Shown here: in pieces, positions 16,376-24,706 of the stretch
Numbering within the stretch: position 1 is the first letter of the stretch
Layout of the letters: every line of letters starts with the position of its first letter
DNA from: Corynebacterium sp.
Lineage (GTDB): Bacteria; Actinomycetota; Actinomycetes; Mycobacteriales; Mycobacteriaceae
Direction of reading: 5' to 3'
Length of the DNA stretch: 40,710 nt
Assembly: GCF_030538285.1 (NCBI RefSeq)
Contig: NZ_JAUNUG010000025.1
Location: forward strand, 1-40,710
Notes under the pieces: generated by a model
Told to the model about the DNA's origin: nothing
The model's database searches: none
What the model saw: the letters and a program-made list of their open reading frames with translations, nothing else
Translations under genes and position numbers: made by a program

Positions 16376-17122
16376 ATGATGATCACCGCTGAAGAACTGG
16401 CAGATCTGGGCGACGCGGTCGTGCTGTGCGCCTCGATGGGTCCCAACCCCCCGACTCACGGCATACCGGGTTCCCATCTGGCCGATCTGGAAGGCGACTT
16501 CTCCGACCCGGACAACCCTCTGCCTCATACCGCACCTGCTGACGTACAGGGACTCTTCGAGACGTATGGAGTCTCTGACGGAACTCCCGTGGTGGTCTAC
16601 GACGACGCGGAGGGCGCCACGGCACCCCGCGTGTGGTGGTTGGCGAAGGTCGCCGGTATCAACGCTCGTGTTCTCGACGGGGGCCTGAGAGCCTGGCGGG
16701 ATGCCGGGGGAGAGGTCTGTGAGCTCAGCCCTCCGCCCGGCGGCGGTCGACTGAGCTCAACCGTGCGCCCCGAACTTCTACGCAACCGGGAGCAGGTCGC
16801 CACCGACGGTCGACTCGTCGTCGACGCACGCTCTGCGGGTCGCTTCGCGGGGACCGAACCCGAGCCCCGCCCGGGCCTACGACCCGGACACATCCCGGGC
16901 TCCGTCAACCTGCCGTACACACGGGTTTATGACAACGGTTACCTGCGCACACCCGAGGAACTGCAAGTCTTGTTCGCCGAGGTGGCCGGCGTACGCCGTG
17001 ATCTCACCTTCTCCTGCGGATCAGGCGTCACCGCCTGCGTTAACGCCCTTGCCGCCACCGTCGCCGGATATGAGGACCTCGCCGTCTACGAAGGGTCGTG
17101 GTCTGAATGGGGGGCGCAATGA
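16376..17122 (+). CDS. Rhodanese-family sulfurtransferase (3-mercaptopyruvate/thiosulfate type)
   Basis: The product has 248 residues and two rhodanese modules. The C-terminal, catalytic one carries FSCGSGVTAC. CGSGVT is the active-site loop typical of 3-mercaptopyruvate sulfurtransferases, though thiosulfate is also possible. ARSAGRFAGTEPEPRPGLRPGHIPGS is the conserved block before it. It corresponds to C. glutamicum cg1613 (called sseA2). ATG 16376 is chosen from the -10 placement; ATG 16379 is also possible. It overlaps scpB by four bases. Confidence 0.9.
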   Translation: MMITAEELADLGDAVVLCASMGPNPPTHGIPGSHLADLEGDFSDPDNPLPHTAPADVQGLFETYGVSDGTPVVVYDDAEGATAPRVWWLAKVAGINARVLDGGLRAWRDAGGEVCELSPPPGGGRLSSTVRPELLRNREQVATDGRLVVDARSAGRFAGTEPEPRPGLRPGHIPGSVNLPYTRVYDNGYLRTPEELQVLFAEVAGVRRDLTFSCGSGVTACVNALAATVAGYEDLAVYEGSWSEWGAQ

Positions 17123-17670
17123 TGCCGGGAATGATCAGCCAGCTGCGATCCCAGCTGGAGTCGGTGCTCCTGGTGATCGATACCCCGGCATCGGTGGCTA
17201 CTCTGGCCCGGGTATTGGACGCGGAGGAAGCGACAGTGGAGAGCCTGCTACGCGCCACGGCCGCTGAGTTCGATGAACGTGGCTCCGGTTTTGATCTCCG
17301 GGAGACCCAGGAGGGCTGGCGCCTGTACACTCGCCAGGAGAATGCCCCGGTGGTGGAGCAGTTTCTGCTCGACGGTTCACAAACCAGACTGTCCCGTGCC
17401 GCTCTGGAGACGCTCGCCGTCGTTGCCTACCGTCAGCCGGCGACGCGTTCGCAGATCTCGGCGGTGCGCGGCGTCAACGTCGACGGTGTCATGCGTACCC
17501 TGCAGCTGCGCGGACTGATCCGTGAGGTCGAAGTGGAACCCACCACGGGTGCTCACCGCTATGAGACCACCGAGCTCTTCCTCGAGTTGCTGGGCATCGA
17601 CTCTCTCGAGCGGCTGCCGGACCTGGCACCTCTACTACCGGAGGTCGACTCCATCGACGAGGAGTTCTAG
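17119..17670 (+). CDS. scpB: Segregation and condensation protein ScpB
   Basis: ScpB is the winged-helix partner of ScpA in condensin. The block AALETLAVVAYRQPATRSQISAVRGVNVDGVMRTL (about 96-130) is the ScpB signature. ATG 17119 overlaps the rhodanese stop (ATGA) and follows a G-run; it gives 183 residues. ATG 17122 and 17107 are in-frame alternatives. In C. glutamicum and mycobacteria rluB follows directly; here a foreign block of about 10 kb intervenes. Confidence 0.94.
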   Translation: MMPGMISQLRSQLESVLLVIDTPASVATLARVLDAEEATVESLLRATAAEFDERGSGFDLRETQEGWRLYTRQENAPVVEQFLLDGSQTRLSRAALETLAVVAYRQPATRSQISAVRGVNVDGVMRTLQLRGLIREVEVEPTTGAHRYETTELFLELLGIDSLERLPDLAPLLPEVDSIDEEF

Positions 17671-17951
17671 GGTCAGGAACGTCGAGTGCACGAAACGGGG
17701 TCTGGGTAGGGGGTATGGGGTAAATGTGTCCAAAGTTAACGCAAAGTTGCGCCTGCCACATCCCCGCTGCTGTCTGAAACCTTCTCCGGTGATCCCGGTT
17801 TCTCGGCACAGGTATTAGGGGGTGGGACCGAAGTTCGCCATTCTGCGGCTGTGCATGCAAATGTGGGATCCTCGGAAACGACGCTGAAGGTTCAACGGTT
17901 GATTACTTCCAGTCGGAGAGCATCCGTCTGCTCATGGAAAGGAACTGCGGA
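17671..17951 (+). other. Left boundary of inserted cluster, upstream region of the ATPase gene
   Basis: No gene is supported in these 281 bases. They include G-rich GGTAGGGGGTATGGGG (17706-17720) and a pair of AAAGTT words near 17735-17752. They must hold the promoter of the four-gene + operon, but I could not choose convincing -35/-10 boxes. No tRNA, integrase site or clear terminator for scpB is visible. Confidence 0.4.
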
Positions 17952-19058
17952 ATGGCTACAGTCAGTTTTCGAGAGGCCACTCGGGTTTATGAGGGCAGCA
18001 CAGTACCTGCCGTTGACTCCCTCAACCTAGAAATCGGGGACGGCGAGTTTATGGTGTTCGTCGGACCATCTGGCTGTGGAAAATCGACCTCGCTCCGAAT
18101 GCTGGCAGGGCTCGAGGAAGTCAACAGTGGTGAGGTCTGGATTGGGGACAGGGAAGTAACTCACGTACCGGCAAAAGATCGCGATATTGCGATGGTCTTC
18201 CAGAACTATGCGCTCTATCCGCATATGACCGTCGCTGACAATATGTCATTCGCATTGAAGATCAGTGGCGTAGGTAAAGAGGACCGCAGTAAGCGGATTC
18301 AGGAAGCCGCGAAAATGCTCGGCCTCGAAGACTTCTTGGACCGCAAGCCAAAGAACTTGTCCGGGGGACAGCGGCAGCGAGTCGCGATGGGGCGTGCAAT
18401 CGTGCGAAATCCGTCGGTATTTCTGATGGATGAGCCGCTGTCCAACCTCGATGCCAAGCTGCGTGTCCAGACTAGGACCCAAATCGCTGCGCTCCAGAAC
18501 AGGCTCGGGGTTTCCACCGTATATGTCACCCACGACCAGGTCGAGGCCATGACAATGGGGGATCGGGTCGCCGTCATGAACCGAGGGGTACTCCAGCAGG
18601 TAGACTCACCTCTTGCGCTTTATGATGCACCCGCCAACTTGTTCGTGGCGAACTTCATCGGGTCACCTTCAATGAGCCTATTCGACGCTGAGATAGTCGA
18701 TGGAGGAGTGACAGTAGCAGGTCATCATATTCCGGTTGCGCGCGAAGTTCTCGATCGGGCGACCGGCGCTACCGTGGTCATCGGAATCCGACCCGAGGCA
18801 TTTGACCTTGCCGACGGCGAGGACGGGATTGCGACGCGCATCAATGTCGTCGAACAAACTGGTGCGGACTCCTATTTCTACGGCGAACTCCATACATCTG
18901 AGCAGCCTTCCAGTGCGGAATCTTCAATCACCGCTCGGGTTCAGACCCGGCAAATTCCGGCTGCGGGCGACATTGTCGTGCTCACCGTGGATCCCACCAA
19001 GGTCCATGTATTCGACAAACAGACGAAGCAAAGAATATCTGGGGTGGTGACCCTGTAG
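17952..19058 (+). CDS. ABC importer ATPase, MsmK/UgpC type
   Basis: The product is a 368-residue cytoplasmic ATPase for a CUT1-type importer. Walker A GPSGCGKST starts at 38, the Q-loop is VFQNYALYPHMTV, signature LSGGQ is at 136-140, Walker B MDEPLSNLDAKLR is at about 159-171 and the H-loop is VTHDQ. The C-terminal 130 residues form the regulatory OB-type domain of MsmK/UgpC/MalK, with TGADSYFYGE and IRPEAFDL. ATG 17952 has GAAAGGA 8 bases upstream; ATG 17934 is an alternative. No permease is adjacent. The matching permeases and binding protein are in the convergent operon at 23346-26472, so it most likely energises those. Confidence 0.9.
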   Translation: MATVSFREATRVYEGSTVPAVDSLNLEIGDGEFMVFVGPSGCGKSTSLRMLAGLEEVNSGEVWIGDREVTHVPAKDRDIAMVFQNYALYPHMTVADNMSFALKISGVGKEDRSKRIQEAAKMLGLEDFLDRKPKNLSGGQRQRVAMGRAIVRNPSVFLMDEPLSNLDAKLRVQTRTQIAALQNRLGVSTVYVTHDQVEAMTMGDRVAVMNRGVLQQVDSPLALYDAPANLFVANFIGSPSMSLFDAEIVDGGVTVAGHHIPVAREVLDRATGATVVIGIRPEAFDLADGEDGIATRINVVEQTGADSYFYGELHTSEQPSSAESSITARVQTRQIPAAGDIVVLTVDPTKVHVFDKQTKQRISGVVTL

Positions 19059-20021
19059 TTGAATACGACACGAAAAGTAGTCATCGACTGTGATCCAGGG
19101 ATGGACGATTCAGTCGCTTTGCTCCTTGCACTAGCTTCACCTGAGCTGGATGTGCTCGGCATCACCACGACTCATGGCAACGTAGAGGTCAGTCTCGCTA
19201 CAACAAACGCTCTCAAAATCATCGATCTAGCACAGCGCGCTGACGTGCCGGTGGCACAAGGGGCGGAGGAAGCGCTTCGCGGAGGACGCCCAGTTGATCC
19301 TTTCAGCCATGGTGCAGACGGGCAGGCAGAGAACCATCTTCCTACTCCGCAGAAGACAGCCGAGCCAGTCAACGCGGTGACCTTGATGGCTGATCTGATC
19401 GAGAAGAACTGGGGCGAGGTAGAGATAATCTGCCTCGGTCCCATGGGGAATATTGCAACGCTCGTTAATGACAGACCTGAGCTCATCCGGGGGATCCGGG
19501 GAGTTACCGCCATTTCAGGACTTTTCGGGGTCACGGTCGACGCCTGGAAGAGTGCTACCGGGGACAATCCCGTATCTGAATGGAATGTGTATGTCGACCC
19601 CGAAGCAGCGAAAATCGTGTACGAGTCTCCTCTTGACATCAAAGCCATCGGGCTTGATGTAGCCACGAACTTCAGTATTGATTTTTCCGAGGAGCAGCTA
19701 GAGGCGCTCGACAACGCCCGGGGAGGGGCTGCTGCATTTCTCGCGCAAGCGATCGACTTCGTCAGAAGTCGTGGTTACGGTTCCTATTGCGCTGTGATCG
19801 ATGCCTTAGCTGTTGCTGCAATCGTCTCACCGGATCTGATTGACTATTCACCTGGTCGCGTTGGTATTTCGACAGAGGATCCTCTCACCCGCGGAATGAC
19901 GGTTCTGGACGCCAGGCAGCACCATGTGTGGGATGACTTGCCCCTCATCCAAGTGGCTACCCAGGTCGACTATAAGAGATTTCTCGAAATGATTGTTACC
20001 CGCTTTGCCGTACACGAGTGA
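19059..20021 (+). CDS. Inosine/uridine-preferring nucleoside hydrolase family protein
   Basis: The product has 320 residues. The N-terminal DCDPGMDD (10-17) is the calcium-binding DxDxxxDD motif of nucleoside hydrolases; ITTTHGN, LMADLIEKNW, ICLGPMGNIA and SGLFGV follow in family order. Such enzymes hydrolyse the N-ribosidic bond of nucleosides to base plus ribose; related members act on other ribosyl compounds. The start is TTG 19059, immediately after the ATPase stop with GGGGTGGTGA upstream, a rare start and a sign of tight coupling. TGA overlaps ATG at 20021, but the next gene reads in another frame. Confidence 0.88.
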   Translation: MNTTRKVVIDCDPGMDDSVALLLALASPELDVLGITTTHGNVEVSLATTNALKIIDLAQRADVPVAQGAEEALRGGRPVDPFSHGADGQAENHLPTPQKTAEPVNAVTLMADLIEKNWGEVEIICLGPMGNIATLVNDRPELIRGIRGVTAISGLFGVTVDAWKSATGDNPVSEWNVYVDPEAAKIVYESPLDIKAIGLDVATNFSIDFSEEQLEALDNARGGAAAFLAQAIDFVRSRGYGSYCAVIDALAVAAIVSPDLIDYSPGRVGISTEDPLTRGMTVLDARQHHVWDDLPLIQVATQVDYKRFLEMIVTRFAVHE

Positions 20022-20040
20022 TGAAAAGGAAGTGGTCTCC

Positions 20041-20469
20041 GTGACCGGAGAATGGCACGAATTTGAAGTCGAAACCAAGCCAGAAGAGGGGTTTGCCAAC
20101 CCGGTCTATTTCTTCGACATAACCAGAAATTTGCAGGCTTCTGTCGAAGGAAGGAACGATGGTCTCCTGCACGTTTTCGTACCACACACAACATGCACGT
20201 TGATCATGAACTCAGGGTTTGATGGGACGACTTTGCACGACATTCGGTGCTTCATCGAAAACCAGGTTCCCACCAGCGGGCCCTTCGTTCACCTCCATGA
20301 CGGACCGCAGGATGCCGCTGCACATGTACGATCGCTTTTCGGAGTGAACTCGCTAACTCTTCCAGTGCGAAGCGGAAAGCTTGCCATCAGTGAGAGCCAA
20401 GGCGTTTACCTTCTAGAACTCGATGGTCCCCGAAAGCGCACGGTCATGGTTGCAGAAGCAAGTTTCTAG
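20041..20469 (+). CDS. YjbQ / UPF0047 family protein
   Basis: The product has 142 residues, normal for YjbQ. HTTCTLIMN (49-57), a His/Asp block HLHDGPQDAAAHVRSLFG, and the C-terminal SQGVYLLELDGPRKRTV are diagnostic. Some family members can make thiamine phosphate in vitro, but the natural role is unsettled. The start is taken as GTG 20041, ten bases after AAAAGGA; GTG 20032 and longer in-frame options overlap the hydrolase gene. Its place between a nucleoside hydrolase and a sugar isomerase suggests a step on a ribosyl or sugar-phosphate intermediate (inference). Confidence 0.88.
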   Translation: MTGEWHEFEVETKPEEGFANPVYFFDITRNLQASVEGRNDGLLHVFVPHTTCTLIMNSGFDGTTLHDIRCFIENQVPTSGPFVHLHDGPQDAAAHVRSLFGVNSLTLPVRSGKLAISESQGVYLLELDGPRKRTVMVAEASF

Positions 20470-20507
20470 CGCTATTGACACAGTGAATATTGAAGCGGGA
20501 GTTCGAA

Positions 20508-21458
20508 ATGCCAGATGATACATTGGGCCAGCTAACAGCGGCCCTGAAGTCAGCACCGGACATTGATCCTTTCCCACTGAAAGACATGTCTGCCGCGGTG
20601 TTCACCGGGTGCGGGGATTCACTTGCCTCGGCGCTCGTCGCGGAAAGGCGAGGCTACCGGTCACTATCAGCGGGAGATATCGAATGGATGGGGGAGCTTC
20701 CCCGCTACGCAGGGACCATTGCCGGTATCTCACTTTCCGGTACATCCGGAGCCCCTATACGGGCACTGCAGAGAGCACGTAAAGCTGGATGGAAGACTGT
20801 GGCAATCACCTCCTCGGCCACTACGCCTTTGGGGCAGGCGGCAGAGTTTCAGCAACTTGTTCCGAGGCTGGATGTGCAGGAGCGCGTGCCCGTTGCCGGA
20901 CACGTCATGCTCGCTCTGGGCGTCGCGGCTGCATGTGGGATCGATACAGAAGGCGCTCCGTCGCGGTTGGCAAGGATTCTGGAGAGTGACGGCCGGGCAA
21001 TGGTTGATGAGGTTATGAGGCAACTGCCGGCGACGTTGCCTCATGCCGCCACTGTGCTTTCCCTGCCGGATACCCGGTCAGGTGCCAATTTCTGGACACT
21101 GAAGCTTATCGAGGGGTGCGGCATCGCAGCCCGTGACGTGCCCCTTGAGGAATCGGGGCATGTCGACTACTTCATAGGGCCCCAGCCCCACTTGGTTGTC
21201 GAGATTCTGGGCCGACGCGGTCAGGATAGATTCGAGGATCTGGGGCGTGCGCTAGGAAGAAATGGCATGACCCGAGTGAGATTTGATGCCAACTCAGCGG
21301 TCCCAGGAGAAAGTGACGTCGATGACCTACTGAGGGAAATCGTCGTGGCAGTGATTGGTGCCCTGGTGGTCGACGAAGCGTCGACCATGTGGGGACGTCC
21401 GCCGTTCAGGGGAGGGGCGGTAAACATGGATGCTTCTCACATCACCATCAGCTACTGA
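20508..21458 (+). CDS. Double-SIS sugar isomerase/deglycase-like protein
   Basis: The product has 316 residues with two sugar-isomerase (SIS) halves. The first contains FTGCGDSLASA (32-42) and ISLSGTSGAPIRALQRARKAGWKTVAITS (about 76-104), including the Ser/Thr phosphate loop. The second contains RSGANFWTLKLIEGCGIAARDVPLEESGHVD. This is the architecture of the GlmS isomerase domain, AgaS and FrlB: aldose-ketose isomerases or amino-sugar/fructosamine deglycases acting on sugar phosphates. The substrate is unknown. ATG 20508 has GGGAG six bases upstream; TTG 20490 is an alternative. Last gene of the + operon. Confidence 0.85.
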   Translation: MPDDTLGQLTAALKSAPDIDPFPLKDMSAAVFTGCGDSLASALVAERRGYRSLSAGDIEWMGELPRYAGTIAGISLSGTSGAPIRALQRARKAGWKTVAITSSATTPLGQAAEFQQLVPRLDVQERVPVAGHVMLALGVAAACGIDTEGAPSRLARILESDGRAMVDEVMRQLPATLPHAATVLSLPDTRSGANFWTLKLIEGCGIAARDVPLEESGHVDYFIGPQPHLVVEILGRRGQDRFEDLGRALGRNGMTRVRFDANSAVPGESDVDDLLREIVVAVIGALVVDEASTMWGRPPFRGGAVNMDASHITISY

Positions 21459-21728
21459 GATCTTGGCGACCAACTACTTTGGTAGTCGTGTCGCTGAGGA
21501 CACGTTCACTTCCGCGGAGATGTCCAAGGCACATCGATGTCGGAAGAATACTCATGTCATCCTGGCTCGCCACTGCGAGCAAGATACTCCCCCGGGGGCT
21601 TTAGCTGCCCTCATTGGGAACCGATGGGGCTCAGGCACTGTGTGAGTTCACAATAGCGGGCTCCGATGCGATGCGGGCTCGTCAACGCCTTCACTACGGA
21701 TGAGGTGCTGTCGACAGCGGCCGTGACG
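21459..21728. other. Intergenic stretch between convergent operons, no supported gene
   Basis: Two small hairpins follow the SIS gene: ACTAC/GTAGT (21473-21486, loop TTTG) and CGTGTC/GACACG (21487-21504). A 71-codon frame at 21430-21645 spans the rest but starts inside the SIS gene, has no recognisable motif and no ribosome-binding site. The length is unusual between convergent genes in this compact window, so it may contain decayed coding sequence, which I cannot identify. Confidence 0.4.
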
Positions 21729-21764
21729 AAGGGCGGTGGCTGCACAGTTGCAACCACCGCCCTT
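21729..21764. terminator. Strong bidirectional terminator between the two island operons
   Basis: AAGGGCGGTGG (21729-21739) pairs perfectly with CCACCGCCCTT (21754-21764). TGCA/TGCA can extend the stem inside the loop. The stem has A residues on one side and T residues on the other, so it works as an intrinsic terminator for both the SIS operon and the HAD operon. Confidence 0.85.
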
Positions 21765-21774
21765 AGCCATCGAC

Positions 21775-22569
21775 TCAGTCCTTCAAAATCTCCCGAACGA
21801 AGGCGAGTACGCCTTCGGCTTCGGGAGCCTCTGTGACGACATCAGCCGCCAGCTTCGCGTCATCGATGGCATTGGAAACGGCGACGCCCGTACCCGCCAG
21901 AGTGAGCATGTCGATGTCATTCTGATGATCCCCGAACGCGACCACCTCAGCAGTCGAGATGTTCAGATACCTGAGGATCCACTGGAGTGCGTTAGCCTTT
22001 GTCGCCTCCTCATGGACCAGTTCGACAGCCTTGTCGGTGTACTTGGTGTACCCGTAGCCATCTCCGAGCTGGCTGCACCAATCTTCGATTCGGTCGATTC
22101 TGCCGTCTCGAATGTCGTCCATCACCGTGACTTTCTCAACATAGAGAATGTGCCAGTCTGATCCATCAATCGGCCTGACTTTGTGGTAGCGGTCGAACTG
22201 CTCGCGTTGTCGTAGGATCCACGTCGTTTCCCGGTGCACGTACTCGGTGCTATCAATCGTATAGATGATCGACAGCCCCATGTGATCGGCGACGCCCAGG
22301 AGTTCCCGCAGCCCCCGTAAGGGAATCATTCTCTGCCATAGGACACGCCCGTTCTCGATGACCTTGGCACCGTTGCTCACGATGTAGGGAACGGAGATGT
22401 CGAGGTGCTCTGCAAAGGTAGAAGCGAGTTCGTTGGTCCGGCCCGTGGCGATAGTGAAAGCCACCCCCTTGTCTCGTGCGACAGTAGCCACCTTGAGCGC
22501 TGACTCGGAGAGAATTTCGTCTCTACCGATCAGTGTGCCGTCCAAATCGCAGACGATCAATTTGGTCAT
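21775..22569 (-). CDS. Cof-type HAD-IIB sugar phosphatase
   Basis: The product has 264 residues. Motif I CDLDGTLIGRDE has nucleophile Asp8 and Asp10; TIATGRTN is motif II; VVAFGDHQNDIDMLTLAGTGVAVSNA is motif IV in the C-terminal part. The IIB cap lies between them. Such enzymes dephosphorylate sugar phosphates or cofactors such as FMN and pyridoxal phosphate. It is the last gene of the five-gene - operon, with AGGAG before ATG 22569, inside the end of the phosphoesterase gene region. In this setting it would remove phosphate from the sugar phosphate released upstream (inference). Confidence 0.9.
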   Translation of the reverse strand: MTKLIVCDLDGTLIGRDEILSESALKVATVARDKGVAFTIATGRTNELASTFAEHLDISVPYIVSNGAKVIENGRVLWQRMIPLRGLRELLGVADHMGLSIIYTIDSTEYVHRETTWILRQREQFDRYHKVRPIDGSDWHILYVEKVTVMDDIRDGRIDRIEDWCSQLGDGYGYTKYTDKAVELVHEEATKANALQWILRYLNISTAEVVAFGDHQNDIDMLTLAGTGVAVSNAIDDAKLAADVVTEAPEAEGVLAFVREILKD

Positions 22570-22578
22570 GCAGAACTC

Positions 22579-23340
22579 CTAGATTCGAATCGGTACGCAG
22601 GAAACGTGATCGTGGCTGATCCGGACCAGACTCCAGTGGCGATGATTCAGCCGCACCGGAGCAGCGTCGCTGGACAGATCGGTCTCCCAACAGAAGGCAG
22701 GGGACGACCAGCCCAATGTGTGCCCCGACACCACTGCGCCAGCGTGGTGATAGTGGCCGGAGAGCACACAGCGAACTTTCGAATTGCTGATGACCTCCGA
22801 AAGCCGCTCGGCTCCCTCCATGAGAGGTCTGTGCAGGCTCTGCAACGGAGAAGTGAAGATCGGATGATGCACGACAAGAACACTGACGGAGGAAGTCGAA
22901 TGAACAAGCCGGTCACTGAGCCAGCTCAGTTGCGAATCGGACAGCCGACCATTGCCGTCGTCGTTGACGTTGGAATCCAACACGATGATGTCGAGGTCGT
23001 AGGAGCTGACTACCCCCGCGAACGGCTGCACTCCACCCTCTTCTGGTGGCTGCTGTGGAAGGGGCTGAATGCTCTGCATGAAGGCCTGCCGGTCGTCGTG
23101 GTTGCCCAGGGCCGGGATCACCGGCACCGGGCAAGCGGCGAAAAGCGCCCTCAACATCGAGTATCCATGGTTTGATCCACGTTGAACCAGATCACCGGTG
23201 ACGAGAATGGCTTGCACACCCCATTTCTCTACGGCGACCCGGAACCCCTCGCGCAGGATGGCGAAATCACCATCCGGCTGGTCGAAATTTGAGAGGTGGA
23301 GATCGGTGAACTGCGCGATTCTCCATTCAGAGCTGACCAT
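22579..23340 (-). CDS. GpdQ-like class III metallophosphoesterase
   Basis: The product has 253 residues, a binuclear-metal phosphodiesterase of the CpdA/GpdQ/Rv0805 family. All metal motifs are present: Asp13-x-His15 (FTDLHLS), Asp50 (VTGDLVQ), Asn80-His81 (LGNHDD), His158-His159 (VVHHP) and His196-x-His198 (SGHYHHAG). The stretch PALGNHDDRQAFMQSIQPL closely recalls the glycerophosphodiesterase GpdQ; cAMP phosphodiesterase remains possible. There is no signal peptide, so it acts on substrate after import. It lies 5 bases after the binding-protein gene. The ribosome-binding site is weak, suggesting coupling. Confidence 0.88.
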   Translation of the reverse strand: MVSSEWRIAQFTDLHLSNFDQPDGDFAILREGFRVAVEKWGVQAILVTGDLVQRGSNHGYSMLRALFAACPVPVIPALGNHDDRQAFMQSIQPLPQQPPEEGGVQPFAGVVSSYDLDIIVLDSNVNDDGNGRLSDSQLSWLSDRLVHSTSSVSVLVVHHPIFTSPLQSLHRPLMEGAERLSEVISNSKVRCVLSGHYHHAGAVVSGHTLGWSSPAFCWETDLSSDAAPVRLNHRHWSLVRISHDHVSCVPIRI

Positions 23341-23345
23341 GAGGT

Positions 23346-24704
23346 TTAAAGACCCGCGCGTTCGTTGTAGCGGGCGATGACCTCGGAACCTTCGGCTTCA
23401 GCGCTCTCGAGAGTGGCCTTCACATCGTTTCCGGCTGCGATAGCGTCAATGGCCGGCTGAGCAGCGTCAGATCGCAGAGATGCCATGGCACCGCTGTGGC
23501 AACCTCCGGTGATGAACGACCCTTCTGCCGACTCAAGCTGGTCGAGGATCACGGTTGCCTGCGGAGAAGCCTCGGGGCGAGCGAGTTCGATGGCAGCGGT
23601 GCTGTTCGGCAGGTAGCCGGTTGCTGCAAAGATCTTGGCCTGGGACTCAGGGCTGCCCATGAACTGGACGAAAGCGGCCGCTGCCGACTGCTGGGTATCA
23701 TCCTTGTCCTGTCCGATGACCCACAGGGCGTTACCGCTCGGGGCCAGACCACCGTCCCCATGATCAATCGGGCAGGGGTACACGGTGAATCCGTCGGGCA
23801 GCATGGACGAGACGTTTCCGAGGTTTCCGGAGGAAGCCATAAGCATGCCTGCGGTTTCGCTGCCGAAGGCGTTCTGCGCCTCTGAGCCCTGCTGACCGAC
23901 ATTGAGAAGGGCCTCAGACTCAATGATCTCCTGCATGTTCGTCCACTGCGAGATCTGAGCATCAGAGGAGTAGTTGACTGCATCGGCCGGCTCTCCACCC
24001 AACCCGTTGTCAGGCGTGCAATACAGCTCTCCGGCCGAGGAGGTCATGACCTCAAGCCAGTAGGAGTTCAGTCCCAGCGTGAGGCCAGCGGTACCTGTCG
24101 AATCCTTGATGGTCTGTGCCCACTCGGTGAGCTCTTCTACGGTTTCAGGGCCGTTGTCGGTGCTCAGCCCGGCTTCCTCGAGTAGGGAATCGTTGGCGTA
24201 GATGACCGGCATGGACACCTGGAAAGGCATCGCCTGAAGCTTGTCATCGTAGGTGTAGTACTGGTCGATGATCGGAACCAGGTCCTCGATGTTATCGGCC
24301 ATCTCACCCTCAGCCAGATCGGCGATTGGGGTGACCAGGCCTGAGTCGTACATGAACCCGGTGCTTGTGTCGGTGACCTGCATGACATCGGGCAGGTCCA
24401 CGGTGCCGACGGCGTTGGTCAGGCTGGCGATGGCGTCCTGGTATGAACCCTGGTAGATCTCGTTGACCGTGGCGTTGACGTCGTTCTCAGCGTTGAATTC
24501 CTCCACGAGCTGGCGGATGATGTCGGCCGAGGCGCCCGAGGCGGAATGCCAGAATTCGATGGTCACGGCTTCGGCCGGTGCACCATTCGAAGCGTCGGTG
24601 TTGTTGGCGTCGGTGTCACCGCTGTCTGAACAGGCGGTAAGGAACAGCGCCGTGGCGAGCGAGAAACCGGCGACTGCGGTTGAATTCTTGTGAAACTTGA
24701 TCAT
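23346..24704 (-). CDS. UgpB-like extracellular solute-binding lipoprotein
   Basis: The product has 452 residues. The lipoprotein signal has lipobox LTAC with Cys25. Mature sequence EFWHSASGASADIIRQLVEEFNAENDV, then YQGSYQDAIASL and DLPDVMQVTDTSTGFMYDSG, follows the order of E. coli UgpB (glycerol-3-phosphate / glycerophosphodiester binding). CUT1 family-1 binding proteins also bind sugars, so ligand identity is inferred. It is membrane-anchored outside the cell and feeds the two permeases encoded just upstream. It starts two bases beyond the stop of the second permease gene. Confidence 0.9.
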   Translation of the reverse strand: MIKFHKNSTAVAGFSLATALFLTACSDSGDTDANNTDASNGAPAEAVTIEFWHSASGASADIIRQLVEEFNAENDVNATVNEIYQGSYQDAIASLTNAVGTVDLPDVMQVTDTSTGFMYDSGLVTPIADLAEGEMADNIEDLVPIIDQYYTYDDKLQAMPFQVSMPVIYANDSLLEEAGLSTDNGPETVEELTEWAQTIKDSTGTAGLTLGLNSYWLEVMTSSAGELYCTPDNGLGGEPADAVNYSSDAQISQWTNMQEIIESEALLNVGQQGSEAQNAFGSETAGMLMASSGNLGNVSSMLPDGFTVYPCPIDHGDGGLAPSGNALWVIGQDKDDTQQSAAAAFVQFMGSPESQAKIFAATGYLPNSTAAIELARPEASPQATVILDQLESAEGSFITGGCHSGAMASLRSDAAQPAIDAIAAGNDVKATLESAEAEGSEVIARYNERAGL

Positions 24705-24706
24705 GA

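Noticed and set aside
21430-21645. 71-codon + strand frame after the SIS gene
   Set aside because: It starts inside the SIS gene, lacks a ribosome-binding site and has no recognisable sequence. It is kept only as part of the unexplained spacer.
22570-22590. GATTCGAATC as a tRNA T-arm
   Set aside because: It lies at the 3' end of the phosphoesterase gene, and no acceptor, D or anticodon stems surround it.
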